Notes: generated from the sequence alone by a model not told the origin. A stretch of 64,000 nucleotides of DNA from Micropruina sonneratiae (GCF_025972045.1 NZ_JAPDHX010000005.1:186001-250000); one strand, 5' to 3'. Shown: positions 46,602-56,046, counted from the first letter of the stretch. Translations and numbers: made by a program.

Positions 46602-48505
46602 CTGTTGAGCCAGCGCTCGAACGCCTCCGTACGGTAGGGCCGGCCGAGGAAGTCCTCGACCAGGTCGGCGGCGTCCGCACTCCCCCCGGGCACCAGCACC
46701 GCGTCGCGGTAGCGGCCGGCCATCGTGGGGTCGAGCAGGTTGTCGGGGTCGAAGGCGCTGAACAGGTCCTTGGCGATGACCAGACTCCACATGTAGGTGT
46801 AGTAGGCCGACGTGTACCCGGCCAGGTGCCCGAAGCCGGCGTAGAAGTGCGTCCCGGCCAGGGGTTTCACCATGCTGTACGTCTCGTACAGGTCGAGCAT
46901 CGCCGCGGTCGGGTCGGCCGGCCGCTCGGCGTGGAACCGGTGGGCGAGGGTGGCGTAGAACATCTGGGTGCGGGCCAGCAGCCCCTTGCCGAACTCGTCG
47001 GCTGCCCGCATCCGCTGCACCAACGCCTCGGGAATCGGGGCGCCCTCGGCGTCCGTGGCGAACAGCCGCAGCACCTCGGCGTCCCAGGCCCACTCCTCGA
47101 GCAGCTGGCTGGGAGCCTCGACGAAGTCCCACTCGGTGGCGACGCCCGAGAACCGCAGCCAGCGCTGGCCGCCGCCGAGCAGGTGGTGGATGAGGTGGCC
47201 GAACTCGTGGAACAGCGTGACGACGTCGCGGTGCTCCATCAGCCCGCGAGGAAAGTTGCACACCAGCACGCCCTCGGGCAGCTGCCGCTCGACGATGCCG
47301 GCCACCAGTTCGAACTGGGCCGCGTGGTTGTACTTGCGCTCCCGCGGGTGCAGGTCGAGGTGGATCCGCCCCACCGGCGCACCGTCGGCGGCGTAGCTGA
47401 CGTCGAAGGTGGTCACGTCCGGATGCCAGGTGCGGGCCACCCCCTGTTCCACGGGGGTGAACCTCAACCCGAACAGCCGGCCGGTGATGGTGAGCAGCCC
47501 GTCGTGCACCTTGCCGAAGTCGAAGTAACGGCGCACCTCGTGGGCGTCCACCCCGAACCGTTCGCGCTTGATCAGTTCGTAGTAGTGCCGCCAGTTCGAC
47601 AGGTCGATGACGGTCTCGCCGTCGGCGGCGGCCCGCTCGGCGAGCACCGCCAGGTCGCGCCGGGCGGACGCCTCGGCCGCGGCGCTGATCGTGTCGATGA
47701 AGTCGGCGATGGCCGCCCCCGAACCGATCATCTTCACCTCGGCGTCGTAGTCGGGCCAGCCCGGATAGCCGAGCAGGGTGGCCAGCTCGTGGCGGGCCGC
47801 GAGCATCGCCGCCAGCACCTCGTCATTGACCGGCCAGGCGAGGTTGAAGAACGTGGTCGCCACCGCCCGGCGCGCGTCGGGGTCGGTCGAGAAGGTGAGG
47901 AACGGCAGCACGTCGGGATAGTCGGTGGACACCGCCACCAGTCCGTCGGCGTCGGCGGGATGGGACTCGACGTAGTCAGTGGGCAGGCCGGCCAGGGCGG
48001 ACGCCGGTACCCGGGTCTCGCGCCGGCCGTCGCGAATGTTCCGCGAGAACGCCTGAACGAGCTCGGTGAGCCGCTCCTCCAGCTCCCGCACGCGGTTGCG
48101 GACCTCCTCGTCGCGGTCGACGCCGGAGCGCCGGAACGACTGCAGCGCCTTGTCCAGCACCCGGCCCGCCCCGGCGTCCAGGCTGTCGCGATCGACCCGG
48201 TTGAGCGCCGCATACACGTCGGTGTCGAGGTAGAGGTCGGTGGAGTACCGGTCGGCCTCGACCTCCAGCGCCTCGGCCGCCTCGATGACGGCGGCCTCCG
48301 GATGCACCGACGACAGCAAGCCGGCCACCGCCCCGGCGTTGCGTCGGGCGATCGCGGCATCGTTCCACAGCGCGAGCACGCGCTCCGGGTCGGACCGCTT
48401 CAACTCTGCGATGGCCGCCCGGGCCACGTCGAGCTGGCCGGGGCCACGCTCGTCGAGCCACCCGATCCAGTCGTCGGCGGGCAGTTCCAGTGGAGTCAGG
48501 GCCAT
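46598..48505 (-). CDS. M3 family oligopeptidase
   Basis: A 635-residue zinc oligopeptidase of the thimet/oligopeptidase A group. The active site is VTLFHEFGHLIHHLLGGGQR (HEFGH), with the third ligand Glu in WDFVEAPSQLLEEWAWDAEV. IRDGRRETRVPASALAGLPT and the C-terminal FGHLAGYTSAYYTYMWSLVI followed by YRDAVLVPGGSADAADLVED complete the family pattern. It is somewhat shorter than E. coli Prc/OpdA (680 residues). It acts on peptides of a few to about twenty residues in the cytoplasm. The ATG chosen follows TAGGGT by eight bases. Confidence 0.93.
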   Translation of the reverse strand: MALTPLELPADDWIGWLDERGPGQLDVARAAIAELKRSDPERVLALWNDAAIARRNAGAVAGLLSSVHPEAAVIEAAEALEVEADRYSTDLYLDTDVYAALNRVDRDSLDAGAGRVLDKALQSFRRSGVDRDEEVRNRVRELEERLTELVQAFSRNIRDGRRETRVPASALAGLPTDYVESHPADADGLVAVSTDYPDVLPFLTFSTDPDARRAVATTFFNLAWPVNDEVLAAMLAARHELATLLGYPGWPDYDAEVKMIGSGAAIADFIDTISAAAEASARRDLAVLAERAAADGETVIDLSNWRHYYELIKRERFGVDAHEVRRYFDFGKVHDGLLTITGRLFGLRFTPVEQGVARTWHPDVTTFDVSYAADGAPVGRIHLDLHPRERKYNHAAQFELVAGIVERQLPEGVLVCNFPRGLMEHRDVVTLFHEFGHLIHHLLGGGQRWLRFSGVATEWDFVEAPSQLLEEWAWDAEVLRLFATDAEGAPIPEALVQRMRAADEFGKGLLARTQMFYATLAHRFHAERPADPTAAMLDLYETYSMVKPLAGTHFYAGFGHLAGYTSAYYTYMWSLVIAKDLFSAFDPDNLLDPTMAGRYRDAVLVPGGSADAADLVEDFLGRPYRTEAFERWLNS

Positions 48506-48513
48506 GAGCCGCA

Positions 48514-48519
48514 ACCCTA
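48514..48519 (-). promoter_or_regulatory. probable -10 hexamer TAGGGT of a leaderless transcript
   Basis: On the minus strand TAGGGT, eight bases, then the M3 peptidase ATG at 48505. Confidence 0.5.
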
Positions 48520-48549
48520 CCGAGCTTGGGCGCACCCCTGCGACGGTGG

Positions 48550-48555
48550 CAGGAT
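48550..48555 (+). promoter_or_regulatory. probable -10 hexamer CAGGAT of a leaderless transcript
   Basis: CAGGAT, six bases (CGGCGC), then the ATG of the LacI-type gene at 48562. Confidence 0.55.
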
Positions 48556-48561
48556 CGGCGC

Positions 48562-49635
48562 ATGCCAACCCGGATGACGGGGCCCCGCGGCCAGGCTCGT
48601 CGCCCCCGCCCCGACGCCGGCGTGCGGGTCAGCATCACCGACGTCGCCCGTGAGGCGGGGGTGGCGATCAGCACCGTGTCCGCCGCGCTGAACGGACGCG
48701 CGGGAGTGTCGGAGGCCACCCGGGTCCGGATCACCGGGATCGCCGAACGGCTCGGCTGGGTACCGTCGATCCGCGGCCGCAGCCTGGTCGCCCGGCAGGC
48801 GTGGGCGGTGGGGCTGCTGGTGCAGCGGCCGGCGTCCGTTCTCGAGGCGGACCCGTTCTTCGCCGGCTTCATCGGTGGTGTCGAGACGGTGCTGGACGAG
48901 GCCCACTACGCGCTGCTGCTGCAGCTGGCCGGCAGCCGTGAGCGGGTGCTCCAGCGGCTTCCGCTGTGGGCGCGCAGCGAGACCGTCGACGGCATCTTCC
49001 TGACCGATGTGCAGGCCGACGATCCCCGCTTCGAGGTGGTCGGACGCCTGGGGCTGCCCGCCGTCGCCATCAACTCCGGCGACAAGCGGCCCTTCGTCTC
49101 CACCGTGCACCAGCAGCACCTGCCCGGGCTGCGGGCCCTGCTCCGGCATCTGCTCGACCTTGGCCACACCCGGATCGCTCACGTCTCGGGGTCCCCCGGC
49201 TTCGTCCATTCCGGCGAGCGAGAGGACGCCTGGCGGACCGAGTTGGCGGACGCCGGGGTGGTGGCGGGGCCGCTGGTGGGCGGCGACTTCACCTCCGAGG
49301 GCGGCGCCCGGGCCGCCGACGAGCTGCTCGGGTCGGCCGACCCACCGACGGCGGTGCTGTGTGCGAACGACCTGACCGCGATCGGGTTCATCTCCCGCGC
49401 GAACGCGATGGGTTTCACGGTGCCGGGCGACGTCTCGGTGACCGGCTTCGACGGTATCCAGCTGTCCGGCTTCACTGCGCCGCCGCTCACCACGGTGCAG
49501 ACCGCGCCGCACGACCTGGGGGCCGAGGCGGCCCGGCTGCTGCTGCGGCTGATCGCCGGCGGCGAGCCCGAACACACCGAGATCCCCGCGGCCGAGTTGC
49601 TGGTGCGGGCCTCGACCGCCCGACCCCGACGCTGA
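48562..49635 (+). CDS. LacI family regulator of the sugar locus
   Basis: A 357-residue repressor. After a basic 22-residue tail the LacI helix-turn-helix reads VSITDVAREAGVAISTVSAA, then LNGRAGVSEATRVRITGIAE, with the hinge helix RGRSLVARQ. The periplasmic-binding-like domain spans about 80-345, with FEVVGRLGLPAVAINSGDKR, HVSGSPGFVHSGERE and TAVLCANDLTAIGFISRANA. It would bind a sugar or sugar phosphate and release DNA. The perfect palindrome at 49737-49750, in front of the transporter genes, is its likely operator. It is transcribed in the same direction but from its own promoter. Confidence 0.92.
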   Translation: MPTRMTGPRGQARRPRPDAGVRVSITDVAREAGVAISTVSAALNGRAGVSEATRVRITGIAERLGWVPSIRGRSLVARQAWAVGLLVQRPASVLEADPFFAGFIGGVETVLDEAHYALLLQLAGSRERVLQRLPLWARSETVDGIFLTDVQADDPRFEVVGRLGLPAVAINSGDKRPFVSTVHQQHLPGLRALLRHLLDLGHTRIAHVSGSPGFVHSGEREDAWRTELADAGVVAGPLVGGDFTSEGGARAADELLGSADPPTAVLCANDLTAIGFISRANAMGFTVPGDVSVTGFDGIQLSGFTAPPLTTVQTAPHDLGAEAARLLLRLIAGGEPEHTEIPAAELLVRASTARPRR

Positions 49636-49736
49636 CCCGCCTCCAGGGCTGGGCTCCCCGAGAGGAAACTCCCGAGGGCAGGGAAGTGGGCGCGCAGGTC
49701 TCGCCCTCGGGGGCGTCCCGGTGTTACGGTCAGTTA

Positions 49737-49750
49737 CCGAAACGTTTCGG
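49737..49750. promoter_or_regulatory. LacI-family operator CCGAAACGTTTCGG
   Basis: A perfect 14-bp palindrome with a central CG, of the kind bound by LacI/CcpA/MalR-like regulators. It lies 17 bases before the ATG of the binding protein gene, over the probable transcription start, so binding would block the operon. Confidence 0.85.
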
Positions 49751-49766
49751 ATACCCGGAGGGACTC

Positions 49767-51098
49767 ATGGCAACAACGATGTTGCGCGGTCGCCGCGCTC
49801 CCCTGGCCACCGGCCTGATCACGCTCGCAACGGTCGGGGCACTCACCCTGGCCGGCTGTTCCGGCGGAGCGCCGGCCAGTTCGGCCAGCGTGCCGACCGA
49901 GGCCTCCCAGGTCACCGGTGAGTTGAACATCCTGGTCTCCAGCGCGTCCGGTTCGGACGCGGGCTTCAAGGCCGTCAACGACGCCTTCGCCAAGCAGTAC
50001 CCGGAGGTGAAGCTCAACTTCACCGCGGTGCCGAACGAGAACTACAACCAGGCCCGCGCGTCCCGGCTCAGCGCCGGCACCATCGACGTCGGTCTGGCCA
50101 ACCCGAAGCAGCTGCCCGACTACGTGCCCGAGAGCAACAAGGGCGACGACGCCAGGCTGGCGGACGCCGGGGGGTTCATGGACCTCACCGATCAGCCGTT
50201 CATGAAGAAGTTCCAGCCCTCGGTGCTCGAGAAGATCACCTACAACGGCCGCAACTACACGGTGCCCACCGGACTGTCCTACTACACCGGCCTGACCTAC
50301 AACAAGAAGATCTTCGCCGACAACAACATCACCGTCCCGACCACCTGGGACGAGTTCATCAAGGTGTGCGACACCCTGAAGGCGAAGGGAATCACCCCGA
50401 TCTCGATCGGCGGCAAGGACACCGCCGGCATCGTCATGCTGAGCGTCGTGCAGAGCCTGTACCCCACCGCCCAGGCGAAGCAGGATCTCGCCAAGGGACT
50501 CTACGAGCACACCGTTGCGCTCAACGAGGGCACCCAGCTCGAGGTGCTGACCAAGGTGCAGCAGCTGTACGGCTACGGCCAGGCGAACTTCGCCGGTTCG
50601 AACTACAACCAGATGACCAGCGAGTTCCTCACCGGCAAGGCCGCGATGATCTCCGACGGCACCTGGAACGTCGGCTCGCTGAACGAGGCCGACAAGGTCG
50701 ACTTCGGCTACTTCCCGCTGCCGGCGAGCAACAACGCCGCCGACAACGCCTACCTGGGCGGCAAGGTCGAGCTGAGCCTGGCGGTGCCGACCAATGCGAA
50801 GAACCCGACCGCCGCGCTGGCGTGGCTGTCGTTCTTCGCCGACAACTACAAGCTGTTCAACGACAAGGCCGGCTTCGCACCGTCGCAGGAGGGTGTCGAG
50901 GGCGACCCGTTCTACACCGAGATCGCGCCGTACACGAAGAACTTCGAGCCGGCCTGGGACACCATCTGGATCGCCAACACCTCCGCCGGTCAAGCTGCGG
51001 CCCTGCCGTTCAACTGGAACGCGGTGAAACCGATGGGGTCGATGGACGCCCAGGGCGCGGCCGGCGCCGCGCAGAAGGACTGGGACGCCGCGAAGTAG
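49767..51098 (+). CDS. sugar ABC transporter substrate-binding lipoprotein
   Basis: A 443-residue family 1 solute-binding protein. The signal peptide ends in a lipobox, VGALTLAGCSGG, so the mature protein is lipid-anchored at Cys about 32 and faces outward. GELNILVSSASGSDAGFKAV, LSYYTGLTYNKKIFADNNIT and VPTTWDEFIKVCDTLKAKGI are typical of carbohydrate binders. GGAGGG stands five bases before the ATG. It opens an operon with two permeases and two carbohydrate enzymes, under the palindrome at 49737. The sugar is not known; the GH130 gene suggests a beta-mannoside or related beta-glycan. Confidence 0.93.
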   Translation: MATTMLRGRRAPLATGLITLATVGALTLAGCSGGAPASSASVPTEASQVTGELNILVSSASGSDAGFKAVNDAFAKQYPEVKLNFTAVPNENYNQARASRLSAGTIDVGLANPKQLPDYVPESNKGDDARLADAGGFMDLTDQPFMKKFQPSVLEKITYNGRNYTVPTGLSYYTGLTYNKKIFADNNITVPTTWDEFIKVCDTLKAKGITPISIGGKDTAGIVMLSVVQSLYPTAQAKQDLAKGLYEHTVALNEGTQLEVLTKVQQLYGYGQANFAGSNYNQMTSEFLTGKAAMISDGTWNVGSLNEADKVDFGYFPLPASNNAADNAYLGGKVELSLAVPTNAKNPTAALAWLSFFADNYKLFNDKAGFAPSQEGVEGDPFYTEIAPYTKNFEPAWDTIWIANTSAGQAAALPFNWNAVKPMGSMDAQGAAGAAQKDWDAAK

Positions 51099-51104
51099 CC
51101 GACG

Positions 51105-52013
51105 GTGAGGAACTACATCGTCTTCGGCCGGCGCAGCACCGCGCAGCTGACCTTCGCCCTCGGCATGGCGCTGGTGGTGGTGTTCTCGCTGATCCCGGCG
51201 GTCGGGATCCTGGTGATCTCGTTCACCGACATCCGCTCGTTGCCGTTCCTGCCGGTGCACTGGGTGGGGCTGGAGAACTACCGCACGTTCTTCAGCGCCG
51301 CCCAGCTGGGTTACAACACGGTGGCACTGACCAACACGTTCGTGTTCGCGTTCGCCGTCACGCTGTTCCAGAACAGCCTGGCGCTGCTGATCGCGGTGCT
51401 GCTCAACCAGCGGCTCAAGGGCCGCAACTTCGCCCGGGCCGTGGTGTTCCTGCCGACCATTCTGGGGGTCACGGTGATCGGGTTGATCTTCACCCTGATC
51501 TTCAACCCGGCCGCCGGCCCGGCTCAGCAGCTCTGGGCGGCCTTCGGGTCGTCGTCGGCGTTCTTCGGCGACCCCAACCTGGCGATGGCGCTGGTCATCT
51601 TCGTCCAGGTGTGGAGCGGCATCGGGGTCGCGGTGGTGATCTACCTGGCCGGCCTGCAGGCCATCCCGCAGGAACTGTACGAGGTGGCCGACATCGACGG
51701 TGCCACGTCGGGCCAGAAGCTGCGCAACGTGACGATTCCACTGCTCGCTCCGGCGGTCACCGCGAACACGCTGCTGTGCATCATCGGCTCACTGCAGAGC
51801 TACCAGCTGATCTACGTGCTGACCGGTCCGATCAACCCGGCGACCCAGGTGCTCAGCCTGGCGATCTTCACCCAGGGCTTCGGCGGCGCACAGGGCGGTA
51901 CCGTCCTGTCGCAGGGGTACGCGGCCGCCATCTCGATGGTGCAGTTCGTCATCGTCGCGATCATCTCGCTGGCCAGCCTGGCCTACCTGCGCCGGCGAGA
52001 GACAGCGCTATGA
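51105..52013 (+). CDS. sugar ABC transporter permease (MalF type)
   Basis: A 302-residue inner-membrane subunit with six helices. FALGMALVVVFSLIPAVGIL is the first, and the EAA loop that docks the ATPase is ELYEVADIDGATSGQKLRNV followed by TIPLLAPAVTANTLL. It forms a pair with the next permease. The start is a GTG six bases after the binding-protein stop. The ATPase subunit is missing from the locus, as often in actinobacteria, where a shared MsmK/UgpC-type ATPase serves several importers. Confidence 0.93.
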   Translation: MRNYIVFGRRSTAQLTFALGMALVVVFSLIPAVGILVISFTDIRSLPFLPVHWVGLENYRTFFSAAQLGYNTVALTNTFVFAFAVTLFQNSLALLIAVLLNQRLKGRNFARAVVFLPTILGVTVIGLIFTLIFNPAAGPAQQLWAAFGSSSAFFGDPNLAMALVIFVQVWSGIGVAVVIYLAGLQAIPQELYEVADIDGATSGQKLRNVTIPLLAPAVTANTLLCIIGSLQSYQLIYVLTGPINPATQVLSLAIFTQGFGGAQGGTVLSQGYAAAISMVQFVIVAIISLASLAYLRRRETAL

Positions 52014-52903
52014 GCACGCTGCCGGTCGCCGCCGTCCCCACCGGCAGCAGCGGACTGCAGACCCCGGCGTCCGAGGGCATCGGTGGGCGTCCGCACCGGG
52101 CCTGGGCGTGGGTGTCGTATGCGCTGATGGGGCTGGTCGTCGTCATCTACCTCTACCCGCTGCTGTTCCTCGTCAACACGGCCCTGAAGAGCAACGCGGA
52201 GTTCCTGGTCGATCCGACCGGCCTGGTCAAGGACCCGCAGTTCGGCAACTTCGTCCAGGCCTGGCAGCAGGGCAACTTCGCCGCCTACGTGCTGAACTCG
52301 GTCGTCTACACGCTGGTCGCCGCCACGGTGGGCACCGTGATGTCGCTGATGATCGGCTTTCCGGTGGCGCGCGGCTACGTCAAACACCCGAAGGTGTGGC
52401 AGGGGCTGTTCGCGGCGATGCTGTTCTTGCCCAACACGTTGGTGACGGTGTTCCAGCTGGCGCTGCGGCTGAACCTGTACGACACCCCGTTGGGCTACAT
52501 CCTGATCATGGCCTCCGGGGTCGGGGTGGGACCCCTGCTGGTCACCGGGTACCTGAACTCGATCCCGCGCGAGATCGACGAGGCCGCCGCGATGGACGGC
52601 GCCGGCTACCTGCGCTACATGTTCACGTTCCTGCCCCGGCTGATGATGCCGGTGCTGTCGACGGCATTCATCCTGCAGGCGATCGGGGTGTGGAACGACA
52701 TCATCCTGGCGACCATCCTGTTCACCAGCCAGGAGCACTGGCCGGTGACGCTGGGGCTGTTCAACTTCAAGGGCACCTACACCAGCGAGTGGACGCTGCT
52801 GTCGGCGGCCACCATGATCGTCGCCGCCCCGCTGCTGCTGGTCTACCTGTTCCTGCAGCGCTATCTCGTGGCCAGCGTCGTCGGCGGCGCGGTGAAGGGC
52901 TGA
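52010..52903 (+). CDS. sugar ABC transporter permease (MalG type)
   Basis: A 297-residue partner permease with six helices. The first is MGLVVVIYLYPLLFLVNTAL followed by KSNAEFLVDPTGLVKDPQFG, typical of MalG-like subunits, and the EAA loop reads PREIDEAAAMDGAGYLRYMF. The N-terminal 35 residues are soluble. Its ATG overlaps the stop of the preceding gene by four bases, ensuring equal synthesis of both permeases. Confidence 0.93.
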   Translation: MSTLPVAAVPTGSSGLQTPASEGIGGRPHRAWAWVSYALMGLVVVIYLYPLLFLVNTALKSNAEFLVDPTGLVKDPQFGNFVQAWQQGNFAAYVLNSVVYTLVAATVGTVMSLMIGFPVARGYVKHPKVWQGLFAAMLFLPNTLVTVFQLALRLNLYDTPLGYILIMASGVGVGPLLVTGYLNSIPREIDEAAAMDGAGYLRYMFTFLPRLMMPVLSTAFILQAIGVWNDIILATILFTSQEHWPVTLGLFNFKGTYTSEWTLLSAATMIVAAPLLLVYLFLQRYLVASVVGGAVKG

Positions 52904-52906
52904 GGT

Positions 52907-53977
52907 GTGACCGTGACTACTGCATCGAGGGACTTCCCGTACCGGCTCGTCCGGGCCGGGGTGGTGATGCGACCCGATCCGCACGACCCGCGCGAGGCTG
53001 AGGGGGTGCTCAATCCGGCAGCGGCCCGGACGCCGGACGGCCGGCTGCTGCTGTTCCCCCGGGTGGTGGCGCACGGCAACTTCTCCCGGATCGCGGTCGC
53101 CGACGTGGTGATCGGCGATGGGACGCCGATCGGCGTGCAGCGACGCGGGATCGCCCTGGCGCCGGAGCGCTCCTGGGAGCGCGGCTCCGACCACGGCGGC
53201 GTGGAGGACCCCCGGCTGACCTGGGTGCCGGAGCTGGGGCTCTACCTGATGCCGTACGTCGCCTACGGACCGCTGGGCCCGCGGGCCGCCCTGGCGGTCT
53301 CGACCGACCTGGCGGAGTTCACCCGGTTGGGACCGTTCCAGTTCCGCTACGAGGACGCCCTCGACACTGACCTGAACCTGTTCCCCAACAAGGATCTGGC
53401 CTTCTTCCCCGAGCCGGTGACCGGCCCGGACGGGACGCCGTGCCTGGCGTTCCTGCACCGGCCGATGTTCGAGTTGCCGGGCCAGCGGACGCAGTTGCCG
53501 ACCGGCATCGACGACCCGCGGGCGGCGATCTGGCTTTCGTACGTGCGGCTCGCGGACGCCGTGGCCGACCCCGAAGCGCTGCTGCGGCCGTTCGGGCACC
53601 GCGAGATCGCCCGCTCAGAGGCCGCCTGGGAGCACCTCAAGATCGGTGGCGGGCCGCCGCCGGTTCGGGTCCCCGAAGGTTGGCTGCTGCTGTACCACGG
53701 CGTATCCGGCAGCATCTCCGACGACCCGTTCACCCCCCAGAAGGACGTGCACTACGCCGCCGGCGGCCTCATCCTGGACGCCGACGATCCGTCGCTGGTG
53801 CTGGCCCGGACGCCGTTGCCGCTGCTCAGCGCGGAAACCGCCGACGAACGGGTCGGCATCGTCGCCAACGTGGTCTTCCCCACCGCCATCGCCGAGGTCG
53901 AGGGCACCCTGTTCACCTTCTACGGCATGGCCGACGAGGCGATCGGTGTGGCCCGCATCGAACGAGACCAACGGTGA
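52907..53977 (+). CDS. GH130 family glycoside phosphorylase or hydrolase
   Basis: A 356-residue five-bladed beta-propeller enzyme. GVLNPAAARTPDGRLLLFPR, HGNFSRIAVADVV, SDHGGVEDPRLTWVPELGLY, and DLNLFPNKDLAFFPEPVTGP, with LLLYHGVSGSISDDPF later, follow GH130 (DUF377). GH130 phosphorylases split beta-1,4-, beta-1,2- or beta-1,3-mannosides with phosphate; some members are hydrolases. The Arg/His set that binds phosphate cannot be judged reliably by eye, so both activities remain possible. It has no signal peptide and would act on the imported sugar. GTG start, three bases after the permease stop. Confidence 0.88.
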   Translation: MTVTTASRDFPYRLVRAGVVMRPDPHDPREAEGVLNPAAARTPDGRLLLFPRVVAHGNFSRIAVADVVIGDGTPIGVQRRGIALAPERSWERGSDHGGVEDPRLTWVPELGLYLMPYVAYGPLGPRAALAVSTDLAEFTRLGPFQFRYEDALDTDLNLFPNKDLAFFPEPVTGPDGTPCLAFLHRPMFELPGQRTQLPTGIDDPRAAIWLSYVRLADAVADPEALLRPFGHREIARSEAAWEHLKIGGGPPPVRVPEGWLLLYHGVSGSISDDPFTPQKDVHYAAGGLILDADDPSLVLARTPLPLLSAETADERVGIVANVVFPTAIAEVEGTLFTFYGMADEAIGVARIERDQR

Positions 53978-54016
53978 ACGCCACCGACTGAACCACCCCA
54001 ACCTTGGAGGTCGACG

Positions 54017-56044
54017 ATGACCCAGCAACCCACCCTCCGCCGGCGCACCCTGATCGGCGCGGCCGGCGCCGCAGGCGTCCTGACCGGGGTCGGCGCCGTC
54101 ACCGCGGCGACCCCGGCCGGGGCGGCCGACCGGCTCACCAACCTGGCCCACCTGGACGACCTCACCACCACGGTGCGGTTGTCGGCGACGGCCGCCCACA
54201 CCACCTACCGGCTCGGGCGTGAGCCCGAGGTGGGGCTGCTGTGGGTGTACGCCAACGTGAACGACGACGGCGGTTACACCCCGGTCGGCGGCGGCAGCTA
54301 CGACGCGGAGTCCGACACGTGGGGTCAGGGCGCCTACGATTCCGACGACATCGCCCGGGCCGCGGTGGTGTACCTGCGTGAGTGGCGGGCAACCGGATCG
54401 GCGCACGCCCGCCGGCAGGCCTACCAGCAGTTGCGCGGCCTGGCCTACTTCCAGACCCTGACCGGCGACCACGCGGGCGAGTTCCTGCTCTGGATGCAGC
54501 CCGACGGCACGCTCAACCCGACCCCGACCCCGCCGGACAACCCCAACCCCGCCGACGCAGGCGAGTCGTACTGGACGGCCCGGGCGTTGTGGGCCTTCGG
54601 CGAGGGCTACGTGGCGTTCGCCAGGCGCGACCGGGCCTTCGCCGCCTTCCTGCGCGAGCGGATGGAGCTGGCGATCGCCGCCCTCGAGCGGGACACGCTG
54701 GTCCGCTACGGGCAGTACCACGACCTGCACGGCGTGCGGGTGCCGGCGTGGCTGATCACGCAGGGCGCGGACGCCAGTTCCGAGGCGCTGCTCGGGCTGG
54801 CGCCGTATGCCAGGGCGACGGGTTCGCGGGCCGCCATTCGCGCCACCCGCCGGCTGGCCCGCGGGATCGCCGAGTTCCACGCGGGCAGCACCGCGCAGTG
54901 GCCGTTCCGGGCGCTGCTGCCGTGGGCGGAATCACTCGACGACTGGCACGCCTGGGGTGCCGAGATGGCGCAGGGACTGGCCGCCGCGTCCAGCGCCCTC
55001 GGCGACCGCAGCCTGCTGAGCCCCGCGATCGGCGACACGGCCGGCTTCACCGCCCAGCTGCTCACCGCCACCGGCCCCGACAACGGCTGGCTGCCGGTGC
55101 CTTTGGAGAAGGTCCAGATCGCCTACGGGGCGGACGCCCGGGTGCGGGCCTGCTACGAGGTGGGCCGGGTGGCGGGCCGCGAAGGCATCCGCCGGCTGGC
55201 CGGGGTGAGCGCCGGCTGGTTCTTCGGAGCGAACCGTTCGGGCCGGCCGACCTACGACCCGGCGACCGGCGTCACCTTCGACGGCGTCGAGGCCGACGGG
55301 CGGCTGAACCGCAACTCGGGTGCGGAGTCGACGATCCACGGGCTGCTCACCATGCAGGTGCTGGACGCCGATCGCGAGCTGGCCACGCTCGCCAAGGCGT
55401 CGGCGACGATCGGTGTCCGCGACGGGCTGACGGTGGTCGAGGCGGAGGCCGGCACCTGGAGCGGCGACGCGGTGACCCAGGACCCTGCCGCGGCCTGGAC
55501 CGGAGAGTCGTTGTGGAGCGGTCGGCAGGTGGTGGCCGGCGACGGCGCGCGGGCGCAGTGGGCGTTGCCGGCGTCCGACGAGCCGGTGCTGGTGCAGCCG
55601 GTGCTGGCCCTCGAGCACGGTTCGGACGCGGTGGTGCGGTTCGCGGCCGGCTCACGACCCCTGGGCAGCGTGCGGGTCGGGGCGGTCGGCGAGCAGGGTG
55701 ACGCGGCCTCCCCGGTGCGGCTCACCCCGGTCGCCCTCGCGCGTCCGGCGCTGGCCGGAGCCGAGCGGGTGACGGCCGAGGTCTCCGGCGGCACGGCCGT
55801 ACTGGACGCGCTGCTGCTGATGCCCGAGGTGGCCCGGCTCACGGCGTCCGGCACGACCGGTGCGGTGGAGCTGCTCACTTCGAAGAGTGATCGCCGCGAG
55901 GTGCGGGTGCTGGCGTCGTCCGGTGGCCGGGTGCAGGTGAGCAGCTACGACCGCAACGGTGCGCGGACGTTCGGGGGGTTGATCGGTGGGCGCCGGGTGC
56001 TGATCGAACCGGGTGGCTTCACCCTGGTGTTCCGCGCGCGGTAG
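54017..56044 (+). CDS. Tat-exported alpha/alpha-barrel glycoside hydrolase-like protein
   Basis: A 675-residue secreted protein. The N-terminus LRRRTLIGAAGAAGVLTGVG ends in AAGAADR-type cleavage and carries a twin-arginine motif, so it is folded before export. Residues about 60-470 look like an (alpha/alpha)6 toroid, with QGAYDSDDIARAAVVYLREW, GESYWTARALWAFGEGYVAF, AWGAEMAQGLAAASSAL and RNSGAESTIHGLLTMQVLDA. The last 200 residues form a beta-rich module beginning near LTVVEAEAGTWSGDAVTQD, possibly carbohydrate-binding. I cannot assign a CAZy family. The gene is preceded by TTGGAGG and ends the sugar operon; it may release the oligosaccharide that the transporter takes up. Confidence 0.7.
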   Translation: MTQQPTLRRRTLIGAAGAAGVLTGVGAVTAATPAGAADRLTNLAHLDDLTTTVRLSATAAHTTYRLGREPEVGLLWVYANVNDDGGYTPVGGGSYDAESDTWGQGAYDSDDIARAAVVYLREWRATGSAHARRQAYQQLRGLAYFQTLTGDHAGEFLLWMQPDGTLNPTPTPPDNPNPADAGESYWTARALWAFGEGYVAFARRDRAFAAFLRERMELAIAALERDTLVRYGQYHDLHGVRVPAWLITQGADASSEALLGLAPYARATGSRAAIRATRRLARGIAEFHAGSTAQWPFRALLPWAESLDDWHAWGAEMAQGLAAASSALGDRSLLSPAIGDTAGFTAQLLTATGPDNGWLPVPLEKVQIAYGADARVRACYEVGRVAGREGIRRLAGVSAGWFFGANRSGRPTYDPATGVTFDGVEADGRLNRNSGAESTIHGLLTMQVLDADRELATLAKASATIGVRDGLTVVEAEAGTWSGDAVTQDPAAAWTGESLWSGRQVVAGDGARAQWALPASDEPVLVQPVLALEHGSDAVVRFAAGSRPLGSVRVGAVGEQGDAASPVRLTPVALARPALAGAERVTAEVSGGTAVLDALLLMPEVARLTASGTTGAVELLTSKSDRREVRVLASSGGRVQVSSYDRNGARTFGGLIGGRRVLIEPGGFTLVFRAR

Positions 56045-56046
56045 CT

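Noticed and set aside
46826-48577. Long plus-strand frame opposite the M3 peptidase gene
   Set aside because: No recognisable motif, biased composition, and complete overlap with an obvious HEFGH peptidase.
49767-52903. A missing ATPase gene hidden in the sugar operon
   Set aside because: No frame with Walker A/B and the ABC signature occurs between 48.5 and 56.1 kb; a shared ATPase elsewhere is the usual solution.
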